A DNA stretch of 64,000 nucleotides from Aureimonas sp. SK2 (GTDB lineage: Bacteria; Pseudomonadota; Alphaproteobacteria; Rhizobiales; Rhizobiaceae): positions 1-64,000 of the forward strand of contig NZ_JAPZDS010000012.1 of the NCBI RefSeq assembly GCF_029813115.1, read 5' to 3'. The translations under genes were made by a program, and so were the position numbers. The notes below the pieces were generated by a model, which was not told the DNA's origin, did no database searches, and was given only the letters and a program-made list of their open reading frames with translations. Position 1 is the stretch's first letter, and the number at the start of each line of letters is the position of its first letter. Shown one piece after another: positions 28,896 to 38,146 of this stretch.

Positions 28896-29429
28896 ATGGA
28901 CACGGTGAAGACCCATTTCGGCAAGGACGAGATTCTGGCTTGCGGCCGGGGCGAGCTCTTCGGCGCGGGCAACGCGCAGCTTCCCCTGCCTCCGATGCTG
29001 ATGTTCGACCGCATCACCGAGGTGACCACCGACGGCGGCGAGTTCGGCAAAGGGTCGATCCGCGCCGAGTTCGACGTCAACCCCGACCTCTGGTTCTTCG
29101 CCTGCCATTTCCAGGGCGACCCGGTCATGCCCGGCTGCCTCGGCCTCGACGCGCTGTGGCAGCTCACGGGCTTCTATCTCGGCTGGCTGGGCGAGCCGGG
29201 CCGCGGCCGGGCGCTCGGCGTCGGCGAGGTCAAGTTCACCGGCCAGGTGACCCCGAAGGTCAAGCTGGTCGAGTACGGCGTCGATTTTCGACGCGTCATG
29301 CGCTCCAAGCTGAAGCTCGGGATCGCGGAAGGCTGGATGAAGGCCGACGGCGTCGTCATCTATCAGGCCAGCAACCTGCGGGTCGGCCTGTTCCAGGACG
29401 AGCAGCCGGGCGAAGCGGTCGGCGGCTGA
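28896..29429 (+). CDS. fabA: 3-hydroxydecanoyl-ACP dehydratase/isomerase
   Basis: Dehydrates 3-hydroxyacyl-ACP and isomerises trans-2- to cis-3-decenoyl-ACP, the branch point for unsaturated fatty acids. 177 aa, hot-dog fold. His71 ([14 protein letters not shown]) and Asp85 ([10 protein letters not shown]) are the catalytic pair. ATG 28896 is chosen over an upstream in-frame ATG because [14 protein letters not shown] matches the family start. fabB follows 57 nt later and fabI after that, forming the unsaturated-fatty-acid operon. Confidence 0.97.
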   Translation: MDTVKTHFGKDEILACGRGELFGAGNAQLPLPPMLMFDRITEVTTDGGEFGKGSIRAEFDVNPDLWFFACHFQGDPVMPGCLGLDALWQLTGFYLGWLGEPGRGRALGVGEVKFTGQVTPKVKLVEYGVDFRRVMRSKLKLGIAEGWMKADGVVIYQASNLRVGLFQDEQPGEAVGG

Positions 29430-29486
29430 GCCGACCGTTCATTGGATAGGACGAAGGGTCCAGGGACCTTGGAAGGGAGTTTGGCC

Positions 29487-30710
29487 ATGCGGCGCGTCGT
29501 CGTGACCGGAATGGGCATCGTGTCCTCGATCGGCAACGATCTGAACGAGGTCACGGCCTCGCTGCGCGAGGCGAAGTCCGGGATTTCCTTCTCGCAGGAC
29601 TTTGCCGACAACGGCTTCCGCTGCCGCGTCTGGGGCAAGCCCGAGCTCGACGTGTCCGAGCTGGTGGACCGGCGCGCCATGCGCTTTCTCAGCCAGGGCG
29701 GCGCCTGGAACCACGTGGCCATGAAACAGGCGATCGCCGACTCGGGGCTTCCCGAGAGCGACGTGTCCGGCAACGAGCGCACCGGCATCATCATGGGCTC
29801 CGGCGGCCCCTCGACGCGCACGCTGATCGAGGCCGCCGACATCACCCGCAAGAACAACAGCCCCAAGCGCATCGGCCCCTTCGCGGTGCCGAAAGCCATG
29901 TCCTCGACGGCCTCCGCCACGCTCGCGACCTGGTTCAAGATCCACGGCGTCAACTACTCGATCTCGTCCGCCTGCTCGACCTCGGCGCACTGCATCGGCA
30001 ACGCCGCCGAGATGATCCAGTGGGGCAAGCAGGACGTCATGTTCGCCGGCGGCCACGAGGACCTCGACTGGACCATGTCGAACCTCTTCGACGCCATGGG
30101 CGCCATGTCCTCGGACTTCAACGACCGGCCGGCGGTCGCCTCGCGCGCCTACGACAAGAACCGCGACGGCTTCGTGATCGCGGGCGGTGCCGGCGTGGTC
30201 GTGCTGGAGGAATACGAGCGGGCGAAGGCGCGCGGCGCCAAGATCTACGCCGAGCTCGTCGGCTACGGCGCGACCTCGGACGGCTACGACATGGTGGCCC
30301 CGTCCGGCGAGGGCGCGGTGCGCTGCATGCGCCAGGCGCTCTCGACGGTGAAGGGCCGGGTCGACTACGTCAACACGCACGGCACCTCGACGCCGGTCGG
30401 CGATTCCAAGGAGATCGGCGCCATCCGCGAGGTGTTCGGCGACGACATGCCCCACATCCAGTCCACCAAGTCGCTCACCGGCCATTCCCTGGGCGCGGCG
30501 GGCGCGCAGGAGGCGATCTACTCGCTCCTGATGATGCAGGCCGGGTTCGTCGGCGAGAGCGCCCATATCGAGGAGCTCGACCCCGAATTCGAGGGCGTGC
30601 CGATCGTGCGAAAGCGCATCGACGATGCGAAGATCGACATAGCCCTGTCGAACTCCTTCGGCTTCGGCGGCACCAACGCCACGCTCGTGTTCCAGCGCGT
30701 CGGCGCCTGA
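29487..30710 (+). CDS. fabB: 3-oxoacyl-ACP synthase I (beta-ketoacyl-ACP synthase)
   Basis: Condensing enzyme that elongates cis-3-decenoyl-ACP and other acyl-ACPs with malonyl-ACP, 407 aa. The thiolase-fold triad is visible: Cys163 (SSACSTSAH), His in [12 protein letters not shown] (~295) and His in TGHSLGAAG (~330). Shine-Dalgarno GGAAGGGAG precedes ATG 29487. It is co-transcribed with fabA, a pairing that marks the FabA/FabB pathway for unsaturated lipids. Confidence 0.97.
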   Translation: MRRVVVTGMGIVSSIGNDLNEVTASLREAKSGISFSQDFADNGFRCRVWGKPELDVSELVDRRAMRFLSQGGAWNHVAMKQAIADSGLPESDVSGNERTGIIMGSGGPSTRTLIEAADITRKNNSPKRIGPFAVPKAMSSTASATLATWFKIHGVNYSISSACSTSAHCIGNAAEMIQWGKQDVMFAGGHEDLDWTMSNLFDAMGAMSSDFNDRPAVASRAYDKNRDGFVIAGGAGVVVLEEYERAKARGAKIYAELVGYGATSDGYDMVAPSGEGAVRCMRQALSTVKGRVDYVNTHGTSTPVGDSKEIGAIREVFGDDMPHIQSTKSLTGHSLGAAGAQEAIYSLLMMQAGFVGESAHIEELDPEFEGVPIVRKRIDDAKIDIALSNSFGFGGTNATLVFQRVGA

Positions 30711-30723
30711 GAAAGTCTGTTTG

Positions 30724-31566
30724 ATGACCGGACTGATGACGGGCAAGCGCGGCCTCGTGATGGGCGTCGCCAACCACAACTCGATCGCCTGGGGCGCGGC
30801 GCGCTCGCTCGCGGCGCAAGGGGCCGAAATCGCCTTCAGCTACCAGGGCGAGGCCTTCGGCAAGCGGCTGCGCCCGCTCGCCGCCGAGATCGGCTCCACC
30901 CTTCTGGTCGATTGCGACGTCGAGGACATCGCCTCGGTCGACCGGCTCTTCGCCACGCTGGAGCGGGAATGGGGCCGGATCGACTTCGTCGTCCATGCCA
31001 TCGGCTTCTCCGACAAGAACGAGCTGAAGGGCCTCTACGCCGACACGACGCGCGAGAACTTCACGCGCACCATGGTGATCTCCTGCTTCTCCTTCACGGA
31101 GATCGCCAAGCGCGCGGCCGCCATGATGAACGAGGGCGGCTCCATGGTGACGCTGACCTATGGCGGGTCGATGCGCGTCATGCCGAACTACAACGTGATG
31201 GGCGTCGCCAAGGCCGCGTTGGAAGCCTCGGTGCGCTATCTCGCCGCCGACTTCGGCCCGCGCGACATCCGCGTCAACGCCGTCTCGGCGGGTCCGCTCC
31301 GCACGCTCGCGGGCGCCGGCGTCTCCGACGCGCGCCTGATGCTGAACTACCAGCGCCGCAATTCGCCGATGCGCCGCAACGTAACGCACGAGGAGGTCGG
31401 CAACTCGACGCTCTACCTCCTGTCGGACCTGTCCAAGGGCGTCACCGGCGAGATCCACTATGTTGATGCCGGCTACAACATCATGTCGATGCCGGCGCTG
31501 GACGAGCTGAAGGCGCAGGAGCGCCGGGCCGAAATGGCCGGCGAGACGGATCCCGCCTCGGTCTGA
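30724..31566 (+). CDS. fabI: Enoyl-ACP reductase (NADH)
   Basis: Reduces trans-2-enoyl-ACP in the last step of each fatty-acid elongation cycle, 280 aa. Short-chain dehydrogenase variant with divergent nucleotide motif GVANHNSIAWG, and the FabI-type active site Tyr-x6-Lys in PNYNVMGVAKAALE. Target family of triclosan and related inhibitors. Starts with ATG 30724, a few bases after fabB ends; a TTG just before is an alternative. It ends 6 nt before the convergent HAD gene, with no clear terminator between. Confidence 0.95.
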   Translation: MTGLMTGKRGLVMGVANHNSIAWGAARSLAAQGAEIAFSYQGEAFGKRLRPLAAEIGSTLLVDCDVEDIASVDRLFATLEREWGRIDFVVHAIGFSDKNELKGLYADTTRENFTRTMVISCFSFTEIAKRAAAMMNEGGSMVTLTYGGSMRVMPNYNVMGVAKAALEASVRYLAADFGPRDIRVNAVSAGPLRTLAGAGVSDARLMLNYQRRNSPMRRNVTHEEVGNSTLYLLSDLSKGVTGEIHYVDAGYNIMSMPALDELKAQERRAEMAGETDPASV

Positions 31567-31572
31567 CGATCT

Positions 31573-32226
31573 TCAAAGCGTTTTGAGCCGGGTGCCGATC
31601 TCCGCCATGGAGTTCGACACCCAGTCGGCTCCGGCGTGGAGCAAGCGCTCGGCGGCCTCCGGCCCGGCGTGGCTCGCGCCCACATAGCCGACGGCCAGCA
31701 TGCCGGCGGCCTTGGCCGCCTCGATGCCGAAGCGCGAATCCTCGATCACCACGCAGCGCGCGGGCTCGGCGCCCATGCGCGCGCTCGCATGGAGGAAGAG
31801 ATCGGGCGCCGGCTTGCCGCGCCGGACCTCCCAGGCCGAGAACACGGCATCCTCCGCGAAGAACCGCCGCAGGCCCGTCACCTCCAGGCTGAGCGCGATC
31901 CGCTCGGGATGCGACGAGGAGGCGACGCAGCGGCGAAGGGGAGAGGCTTCGAGGAGTCCGACCACGCCGTCGCTCGCGCGCAGCCTTTCGCGAAACAGGG
32001 CGGCCGTCGCCGGCCAGAGCTCGGCGTCGGCGCCGGGTGGCAGGGTCCTGCCCGTCGCGCGGGCCAGCGCCGCCAGCCCATCCGCCGCCTTCATGCCGAC
32101 CACCGTCGAAAACAGCTCCGCCGAGACCTCGATCCCGTGCGACCGGTGAAGCGCGCGCAGGGCCTCGCCCGCCAGCGTCTCGCTGTCGACAAGAACGCCG
32201 TCGCAGTCGAAGACGACGAGGTCCAT
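31573..32226 (-). CDS. HAD-superfamily phosphatase (phosphoglycolate-phosphatase/beta-PGM-like)
   Basis: 217-aa Mg-dependent phosphohydrolase or mutase. Motif I is FDCDGVLVDSE with nucleophile Asp7 and acid/base Asp9; motif II is a Ser in VASSSHPERI; motif III is RRGKPAPDLF (Lys138, Asp142); motif IV is VVIEDSRFGIEAAKAAGM. A helical cap between motifs I and II places it in HAD subfamily IA. The substrate is unknown; it resembles YieH/GPH-like enzymes. ATG overlaps the preceding hydrolase stop by one base (TGATG). Confidence 0.9.
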   Translation of the reverse strand: MDLVVFDCDGVLVDSETLAGEALRALHRSHGIEVSAELFSTVVGMKAADGLAALARATGRTLPPGADAELWPATAALFRERLRASDGVVGLLEASPLRRCVASSSHPERIALSLEVTGLRRFFAEDAVFSAWEVRRGKPAPDLFLHASARMGAEPARCVVIEDSRFGIEAAKAAGMLAVGYVGASHAGPEAAERLLHAGADWVSNSMAEIGTRLKTL

Positions 32227-32918
32227 CACCCGTCGGCGCGCACAAAGCGGGCGCGGATCGCCGTGGCGACGCGCATGGGCGTCTCGAGGCTCGGCAGGTG
32301 GCCGCATTCCTCGAGGAGGACGAACTCGGCGTCCGGCATGGCCCCCGCCATGGCGCGCCCGGCCTCCGGCGCGGAGAACGTGTCGGCTTCGCCCCAGATC
32401 AGAAGCGAGGCGCAGGACAGGCGCGGCAGGTCGCCCACCCGGTCGGGCCGCGTCATCAGCGCCTCGTTCTGCGCCAGAAGGCGGTCGATGCCGGCGCGCG
32501 CCGCCATGGCGCGAAACACGTCCGCCGCCTCCTGACCACGGCCTTCCGGCTCGAACACGATGGCGCGCGCCATCTCTTCCAGCATCTCCGCTCCGCCGTC
32601 GGCCTCGATCGCGGCGCGCCGCCGGTCGAAGGGCTCGCGGCTCGCCGCCGCCTGCGGCGCGGCGCCCATGACGATCAGCCCTCTCGCCTGACCTAAAGCG
32701 GCCATGGCCGCCTCGCGCGCGACATGCCCACCGAACGAGGTTCCGGCGACGACGAACGGCTTGCCCTCCGCCGCGTCGATGACCTCGCGCGCGCAGGCCG
32801 CCATGTCGGGCGCGGCGGGAACCACCACGCGACAGTCGAAATCCGGACGCAGGAGCGGGATCAGCGTCTCGTAGAGATCGCCGTCGCAGGCAAAGGCGGG
32901 CACGAGGATCAGGCGCAT
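32226..32918 (-). CDS. Alpha/beta hydrolase
   Basis: 230-aa esterase-like hydrolase. The nucleophile elbow is GTSFGGH (Ser in GxSxG), the acid is in IWGEADTFSAP and the His is in EECGHLPSLETP, so the catalytic triad is complete. Start MRLILVPA at 32918 has GGAG 5 nt upstream; an in-frame ATG 16 codons earlier is less likely. Overlaps the HAD gene by one base, so the two are probably translated together. The substrate is unknown. Confidence 0.9.
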   Translation of the reverse strand: MRLILVPAFACDGDLYETLIPLLRPDFDCRVVVPAAPDMAACAREVIDAAEGKPFVVAGTSFGGHVAREAAMAALGQARGLIVMGAAPQAAASREPFDRRRAAIEADGGAEMLEEMARAIVFEPEGRGQEAADVFRAMAARAGIDRLLAQNEALMTRPDRVGDLPRLSCASLLIWGEADTFSAPEAGRAMAGAMPDAEFVLLEECGHLPSLETPMRVATAIRARFVRADG

Positions 32919-33061
32919 GACGGCTCCGGTCTGCGATGTGTCCGGCCCCATGTAGGGCACGGCCATGAGGATGCGATGACGGTCCGTCGCGTTGCGGCAA
33001 GGCGGTCGCGGCAGTATGGAGAGCGCGAACGCACCCTTCCGATTCCCACCCAGGATCCATC

Positions 33062-34114
33062 ATGCAGCAACGACCGCTCGGGCGCACCGACCTGCGCGTC
33101 AGCCGGATCTGCCTCGGCACCATGACCTTCGGCGAGCAGAACACGGAAGCGGAAGCGCATCAACAGCTCGACCGCGCGATCGAGCGCGGCGTCAACTTCC
33201 TGGACGCGGCCGAGCTCTACCCGATTCCGCCCAAGGCCGAGACGCAGGGGCACACGGAGCGCTTCATCGGCTCGTGGCTGAAGGCGCGGGGCAACCGCGA
33301 CCGGATGGTGATCGCGACCAAGGTGGTCGGACGCACCGCGATGACCTGGTTCCGGCAGGACGGGTCGGAGCCCCGCCTCGACCGGCGCAACGTGACCGAA
33401 GCGGTGGAAGGCTCGCTCCGCCGGCTCGGCGTGGACTGCATCGATCTCTACCAGATCCACTGGCCGGACCGCCCGACGCCCGGCTTCGGCTCGGTCCCGA
33501 GCCGCTGGTCGACGCCGGAGGCGGTGGCCGACGAGGTGGCGATCGAAGAGACCGCCGTCGTGTTCGCCGACCTCGTGGCGGACGGCAAGATCCGGCACGC
33601 CGGGCTTTCCAACGAAAGCGCCTGGGGCACCATGCGCTGGCTAGCCTTGGCCGAGCGGGGCGACGCGCCGCGCATGGCCAGCATCCAGAACGCCTACAAC
33701 CTCCTGAACCGAACCTTCGAGAGCGCTCAGGCCGAGATCGCGCTGCGGGAAGGCGTCGGCCTTCTCGCCTATTCGCCCCTCGCCCAGGGATATCTCACCG
33801 GCAAATATGCGGGCGGCGCCCTGCCCGCGGGCTCGCGGAAGGCGCTCTTCGACCGCCTCCAGCGCTACGAGAAGCCCGGCACGGCCGAGGCGGTCGATGC
33901 CTATGTCGCGCTCGCCCGCGAGTTCGGCCTGGCGCCCGCGACCTTCGCCAACGCCTTCGTACTGGCCCAGCCCTTCGTCACCGCATCGATTATCGGCGCC
34001 ACCACGATGGCGCAGCTCGACGAATGCCTCGCCGCCGAGGACGTCGCCTGGACGGCCGAGATGCAGACGGCCGTGGACGCCCTGCACCAGCGCTTCGGCA
34101 ACCCGGCCCCCTGA
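33062..34114 (+). CDS. NADP(H)-dependent aldo/keto reductase (Tas-like)
   Basis: 350-aa TIM-barrel oxidoreductase acting on carbonyl compounds. The catalytic tetrad is Asp48 and Tyr53 (NFLDAAELYPIPP), Lys87 (IATKVVG) and His133 (YQIHWPDR). The phrase AELYPIPP and the length are typical of the Tas/YajO-like branch. The NADP-binding C-terminal segment is present (ASIIGATTMAQLDE). Read divergently from the hydrolase pair and convergent with ohrR (3 nt apart). Physiological substrate unknown. Confidence 0.93.
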   Translation: MQQRPLGRTDLRVSRICLGTMTFGEQNTEAEAHQQLDRAIERGVNFLDAAELYPIPPKAETQGHTERFIGSWLKARGNRDRMVIATKVVGRTAMTWFRQDGSEPRLDRRNVTEAVEGSLRRLGVDCIDLYQIHWPDRPTPGFGSVPSRWSTPEAVADEVAIEETAVVFADLVADGKIRHAGLSNESAWGTMRWLALAERGDAPRMASIQNAYNLLNRTFESAQAEIALREGVGLLAYSPLAQGYLTGKYAGGALPAGSRKALFDRLQRYEKPGTAEAVDAYVALAREFGLAPATFANAFVLAQPFVTASIIGATTMAQLDECLAAEDVAWTAEMQTAVDALHQRFGNPAP

Positions 34115-34116
34115 CC

Positions 34117-34581
34117 TCAGCGCCGGGGCGGCGCGTCGTCGTCCCGGCCGGCCACGGCCTCGCGAAGGGCTCGCGCGTCCGCCGTCATCTGTCGCAGCCG
34201 CTCCGTCGAAAGGCCGGTGGCCTCGATCAGCGCCTTTCCGAGGCAGGCGCTGCGATCGGCCAGAGCCCTCCCCTCCTCCGTCAGCCGGACGATTACCTGG
34301 CGCCCGTCCGCCGGGTCGCGCTCGCGCGTCACGAAGCCGGCGTTCGACAGGCGCGTGACAAGCGGCGTCACGGTGCTAGCCTCCAGGTCGAGGCGCGCCG
34401 CGAGGTCTCCGACCCGCAGCGCATCGCCTTCCCAAAGCGCGGCCAGCGCCAGATACTGCGGATAGGTGATGCCCCATTCGTCCAGGATCGGCTTGTAGAG
34501 CCGCCCGATGGCCATGGAGGCTCCGTAGAGCGCGAAGCAGAGGTGATCGTCGAGGGGGAGCGGCGGAGTGGCGCGCGCCAT
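34117..34581 (-). CDS. ohrR: Organic-hydroperoxide-sensing MarR-family repressor OhrR
   Basis: 154-aa MarR/OhrR regulator. Cys15 in LDDHLCFALYG is the redox sensor of OhrR proteins; oxidation by organic peroxides releases the operator. The winged helix follows (LRVGDLAARLDLEASTVTPLVTRLSNAGFVTRERDPADGRQ). GGGAGG 6 nt before ATG 34581. It is divergent from ohr, its usual target, with two TTATC...-type palindromic sites between them. OhrR-ohr is a standard alphaproteobacterial defence pair. Confidence 0.94.
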   Translation of the reverse strand: MARATPPLPLDDHLCFALYGASMAIGRLYKPILDEWGITYPQYLALAALWEGDALRVGDLAARLDLEASTVTPLVTRLSNAGFVTRERDPADGRQVIVRLTEEGRALADRSACLGKALIEATGLSTERLRQMTADARALREAVAGRDDDAPPRR

Positions 34582-34703
34582 GGATGACCTCCCGGTCCGG
34601 TTGCAAAATTCCTTATCACGACAAGTTTCCGCTGGACAGCGATTTTGGCTTTCTCTAGAAACTGATTATCGCGATAACGAGTTGCGAACCCAAGGAGAGA
34701 CAG
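34582..34703. promoter_or_regulatory. ohrR-ohr intergenic region with two operator-like palindromes
   Basis: 122 bp between divergent ohrR and ohr. A perfect 12-bp palindrome TTATCGCGATAA lies at 34666-34677, and an imperfect copy TTATCACGACAA (two differences) lies at 34613-34624, 53 bp apart. They are the natural candidates for OhrR binding: one could control ohr and the other ohrR. Functional assignment is by inference from position and symmetry. Confidence 0.6.
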
Positions 34704-35132
34704 ATGCCTGTCGACGTGATCTACAAGACCAGCGCGACTGCAACCGGCGGCGGCCGCGACGGCCATGCCCGCTCTGATGATGGCGCGGTGGACGTGAACC
34801 TCGTCGTTCCCAAGGAAATGGGCGGCCCGGGCGGCGTGGGTGCCAACCCGGAGAAGCTCTTCGCGGCCGGCTATTCCGCCTGCTTCCTCGGCGCCATGCG
34901 CGCCGTCTCGTCCAAGGTCGGCGTCAAGGTTCCGGCCGACGCGACGGTGAACGCCGAGGTCGGCTTCGGCCCGCGCTCGGAAGGCGGCTACGGCATCACG
35001 GCGGATCTCACCATCACGCTGCCCGGCGTCGACCGCGCCGATGCGCAGAAGCTGGTCGAGACCGCCCACCAGGTCTGCCCCTATTCCAACGCGACCCGCA
35101 ACAATCTCGACGTCGGCCTGACCATCGTCTGA
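34704..35132 (+). CDS. ohr: Organic hydroperoxide resistance protein Ohr
   Basis: Thiol peroxidase that detoxifies organic hydroperoxides using lipoylated proteins, 142 aa. Both redox cysteines are in place: Cys60 (GYSACFLGAM) and Cys125 (HQVCPYSNAT). Length matches the OsmC/Ohr family. AAGGAGAG is 5-10 nt upstream of the ATG. It is preceded by the OhrR operator candidates and followed by a strong terminator, so it is a single-gene, peroxide-inducible transcript. Confidence 0.97.
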   Translation: MPVDVIYKTSATATGGGRDGHARSDDGAVDVNLVVPKEMGGPGGVGANPEKLFAAGYSACFLGAMRAVSSKVGVKVPADATVNAEVGFGPRSEGGYGITADLTITLPGVDRADAQKLVETAHQVCPYSNATRNNLDVGLTIV

Positions 35133-35154
35133 CCGACTCCACCGGAAACAGGAA

Positions 35155-35190
35155 AAGGCCCCGGCGGATCGTCCGCCGGGGCCTTCTTCG
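35155..35190 (+). terminator. Rho-independent terminator after ohr
   Basis: 14-bp perfect stem AAGGCCCCGGCGGA / TCCGCCGGGGCCTT with a 3-nt loop, then CTTC. The T run is weak but stem strength is high, and it sits 22 nt after the ohr stop. Confidence 0.82.
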
Positions 35191-35202
35191 TAGGTGGATC
35201 CC

Positions 35203-35234
35203 GGAACGAAGAAGGGCGACCGGAAGGCCGCCCT
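35203..35234 (-). terminator. Probable terminator after pnp
   Basis: On the minus strand AGGGCGGCC / GGTCGCCCT (one G-U pair) with a 4-nt loop is followed by TCTTCGTT. It lies 25 nt past the pnp stop codon. The T tract is interrupted, so termination may be partial. Confidence 0.65.
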
Positions 35235-35258
35235 CTTCATGCTTGCCGGAGGCGACGC

Positions 35259-37397
35259 TTACTCGGCGTCGTCTTCCTTGGCGGGCTTCTTGATCTCCTC
35301 GCCGGTCGCCTGATCGACTACCTTCATGGACAGGCGGACCTTGCCGCGCTCGTCGAAGCCCATGAGCTTGACCCAGACCTTCTGGCCTTCCTTGACCACG
35401 TCCTGCGTCTTCTGGACGCGGTCGGCGGCCAGCTGCGAGATGTGGACGAGGCCGTCGCGCGAGCCGAAGAAGTTCACGAAGGCGCCGAACTCGACGCACT
35501 TCACCACCGTGCCCTCGTAGATCTCGCCGACTTCCGGCTCGGCCACGATGGAGTGGATCCACTTCTTGGCGGCCTCGATCTCCTTGCCCGAGGACGAGGC
35601 GATCTTCACGGTGCCGTCGTCCTCGATGTTGATCTTGGCGCCGGTCTTCTCGACGATCTCGCGGATCACCTTGCCGCCCGAGCCGATCACGTCGCGGATC
35701 TTGTCGGTCGGGATCTGCATGACCTCGATGCGCGGCGCGAACTCGCCGAGCTCGGCACGGGCCGAGCCGAGGGCCTTGTTCATTTCGCCGAGAATGTGCT
35801 CGCGGCCGCCCTTGGCCTGCTCGAGGGCGATCTTCATGATCTCCTCGGTGATGCCCTGGATCTTGATGTCCATCTGGAGCGAGGTGATGCCCCGGTCGGT
35901 GCCGGCCACCTTGAAGTCCATGTCGCCGAGGTGGTCCTCGTCGCCGAGGATGTCGGACAGGACCGCGAAGCGCTCACCCTCGAGGATGAGGCCCATTGCG
36001 ATGCCCGCCACCGGACGCTGCAGCGGAACGCCCGCGTCCATCAGCGCCAGCGAGGTGCCGCAGACGGTCGCCATGGAGGACGAACCGTTGGACTCCGTCA
36101 CCTCGGACACGGCGCGGATCGTGTAGGGGAAGGCTTCCTTGGCCGGCAGCATCGGACGGATGGCGCGCCAGGCGAGCTTGCCGTGGCCGATCTCGCGGCG
36201 GCCGGGCGAGCCCATGCGGCCCGTCTCGCCGACCGAGTAGGGCGGGAAGTTGTAGTGAAGGAGGAAGGTCTCCTTGTAGGTGCCGGTCAGCGAGTCGACA
36301 TACTGCTCGTCCTCGCCGGTGCCGAGCGTCGCCACCACGAGGGCCTGCGTCTCGCCGCGCGTGAAGAGCGCCGAGCCGTGGGTGCGCGGCAGGATGCCGG
36401 CCTCGGCGACGATCGCGCGCACGGTGGACAGGTCGCGCCCGTCGATGCGGCTCTTGGTGTCGAGGATGTTCCAGCGCACGATCTTGGCCTGGAGTTCCTT
36501 GAAGACCGCGCCGACCTCTTCCTTGGAGAACTTCGTCTCCGTCGCGCCCTCGGGCAGGAAGTGCGCCATCACCTTCGCCTTGACGGCGTCGACGGCGGCG
36601 TAGCGGGCCTGCTTGTCGGTGTTCTTGTAGGCGTCGCGCAGCTCGCCCTCGGCGATCGAGAGCATCTCGCCTTCCAGCGCCGAGTGGTCGGGCACGTTGT
36701 GCTCGCGCGGCTCCTTGGCGGCGTGCTCGGCAAGCTTGATGATCGCCTCGATCACCGGCTGGAAGCCCTTGTGGCCGAACATGACGGCGCCGAGCATGGT
36801 CTCTTCGTCGAGCTCGTGGGCCTCCGACTCGACCATCAGCACGGCGTCCTGCGTGCCGGCGACGACGAGGTCGAGCTTGGACTCGGCCATCTCGTCGACA
36901 TGCGGATTGAGCTTGTAGGCGCCATCGATGTAGCCGACGCGCGCGCCGCCGATCGGGCCCATGAAGGGCACGCCCGACAGCGTGAGCGCAGCCGAGGCGG
37001 CGACCATGGCGAGGACGTCCGGGTCGTTCTCGAGGTCATGCTGCAGGACGGTGACGACGACCTGCGTGTCGTTCTTGTAGCCTTCGGCGAAGAGCGGGCG
37101 GATCGGACGGTCGATGAGGCGGGAGACCAGCGTCTCCTTCTCGCTCGGACGCCCCTCGCGCTTGAAGTAGCCGCCCGGGATCTTGCCGGCCGCGAAGGCC
37201 TTTTCCTGGTAGTTGACGGTCAGCGGGAAGAAGTCGAAGCCGGGCTTCGGGGCCTTGGCCGAAACGACGGTGGCCAGAACGGCGGTCTCGCCGTAGGTGG
37301 CGAGCACGGCGCCGTCGGCCTGGCGGGCGATCTTGCCGGTCTCGAGGGTCAGCGTGCGGCCGGCCCACTCGATCTCGACCTTGTGCGTATTGAACAT
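35259..37397 (-). CDS. pnp: Polyribonucleotide nucleotidyltransferase (PNPase)
   Basis: Phosphorolytic 3'-5' exoribonuclease of the RNA degradosome, 712 aa. Two RNase PH domains (~12-145, ~325-460; [24 protein letters not shown]) flank a helical domain; KH (~553-612, [25 protein letters not shown]) and S1 (~620-690, [21 protein letters not shown]) RNA-binding domains follow. ATG 37397 has GAGG 8 nt upstream and matches the family start MFNTHKVE; the 40-codon upstream open stretch is in a structured leader. It follows rpsO as in the widespread rpsO-pnp pair. Confidence 0.97.
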   Translation of the reverse strand: MFNTHKVEIEWAGRTLTLETGKIARQADGAVLATYGETAVLATVVSAKAPKPGFDFFPLTVNYQEKAFAAGKIPGGYFKREGRPSEKETLVSRLIDRPIRPLFAEGYKNDTQVVVTVLQHDLENDPDVLAMVAASAALTLSGVPFMGPIGGARVGYIDGAYKLNPHVDEMAESKLDLVVAGTQDAVLMVESEAHELDEETMLGAVMFGHKGFQPVIEAIIKLAEHAAKEPREHNVPDHSALEGEMLSIAEGELRDAYKNTDKQARYAAVDAVKAKVMAHFLPEGATETKFSKEEVGAVFKELQAKIVRWNILDTKSRIDGRDLSTVRAIVAEAGILPRTHGSALFTRGETQALVVATLGTGEDEQYVDSLTGTYKETFLLHYNFPPYSVGETGRMGSPGRREIGHGKLAWRAIRPMLPAKEAFPYTIRAVSEVTESNGSSSMATVCGTSLALMDAGVPLQRPVAGIAMGLILEGERFAVLSDILGDEDHLGDMDFKVAGTDRGITSLQMDIKIQGITEEIMKIALEQAKGGREHILGEMNKALGSARAELGEFAPRIEVMQIPTDKIRDVIGSGGKVIREIVEKTGAKINIEDDGTVKIASSSGKEIEAAKKWIHSIVAEPEVGEIYEGTVVKCVEFGAFVNFFGSRDGLVHISQLAADRVQKTQDVVKEGQKVWVKLMGFDERGKVRLSMKVVDQATGEEIKKPAKEDDAE

Positions 37398-37718
37398 GCG
37401 ATGTGCCTCATGGCTTGGCCGCGGGAGAGTGCGGCCGTTGCGGTTGGAAACGCGCATGGGCAAGACGGCGGGAGGCTTCCGGGCGAGGCGCGGCTCTGGG
37501 CAGCGGCGCTCGGGCACGATGGGTTCCCTCCGGGCTTTCAGCCCTCGGGATCATGCCGGGAAGCATCCGGCAATCCTGCCCCATGAGCGTTCGGCTCTCG
37601 GGCTCGGCTCCCTTCGGGACGCCGGCCGGGACAGGCTTTCCCCGCCGGGGCGGGACAAGCTGGATCGGTATGCGGACGCGGCGCCCAGGAGGTCCGGAGC
37701 GCCGCGCCGAAAGGTCTG
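37398..37718 (-). other. rpsO-pnp intergenic leader with strong hairpins, no gene
   Basis: 321 bp between rpsO and pnp without a supportable gene. Several inverted repeats are visible, the clearest CGCGGCGCCC at 37677-37686 with GGAGCGCCGCG at 37696-37706. In E. coli the pnp leader is cleaved by RNase III at a long hairpin and pnp represses itself there, so this may be a similar cis element. No T run follows the stems, so a full terminator is unlikely. Assignment as a regulatory leader is inference. Confidence 0.45.
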
Positions 37719-37988
37719 TTAGCGGCGCAGGCCGAGGCGGCCGATGAGCGCCGTGTAGCGGTCTTCCTCGCGCTCCTTCAGGTAGTCGAGGAGGCGGCGA
37801 CGCTGGGACACCATCTTGAGAAGGCCACGACGCGAGTGGTTGTCCTTCTTGTGGCCCTTGAAGTGTTCGGTCAGGTTGGCAATGCGCTCCGACAGAAGGG
37901 CGACCTGCACCTCGGGCGAGCCGGTGTCGCCTTCCTTGGTCGCGAATTCCTTCATGATCTCGGCCTTGCGCTCGAGCGTGATCGACAT
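37719..37988 (-). CDS. rpsO: 30S ribosomal protein S15
   Basis: 16S rRNA-binding protein of the platform, 89 aa: [36 protein letters not shown]... ending IGRLGLRR, matching S15 throughout. AAGGGATATCCG precedes the ATG. It stands between truB (158 nt upstream) and pnp, in the conserved nusA-infB-rbfA-truB-rpsO-pnp order. Confidence 0.97.
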   Translation of the reverse strand: MSITLERKAEIMKEFATKEGDTGSPEVQVALLSERIANLTEHFKGHKKDNHSRRGLLKMVSQRRRLLDYLKEREEDRYTALIGRLGLRR

Positions 37989-38146
37989 CGGATATCCCTT
38001 TCTTAAGGATTGGAGGGTTGGGACGCCCGGGCCAGGATGTCGTCCAGCCAGGGCCATGAGGCGTGTCCGGCGGAAAATGCCGGCCACGCGGGGCGGGTAT
38101 AGGCGCATTCGCGGGCGAATGCCAGCCCGGAACGGCAGCGAGCCGT

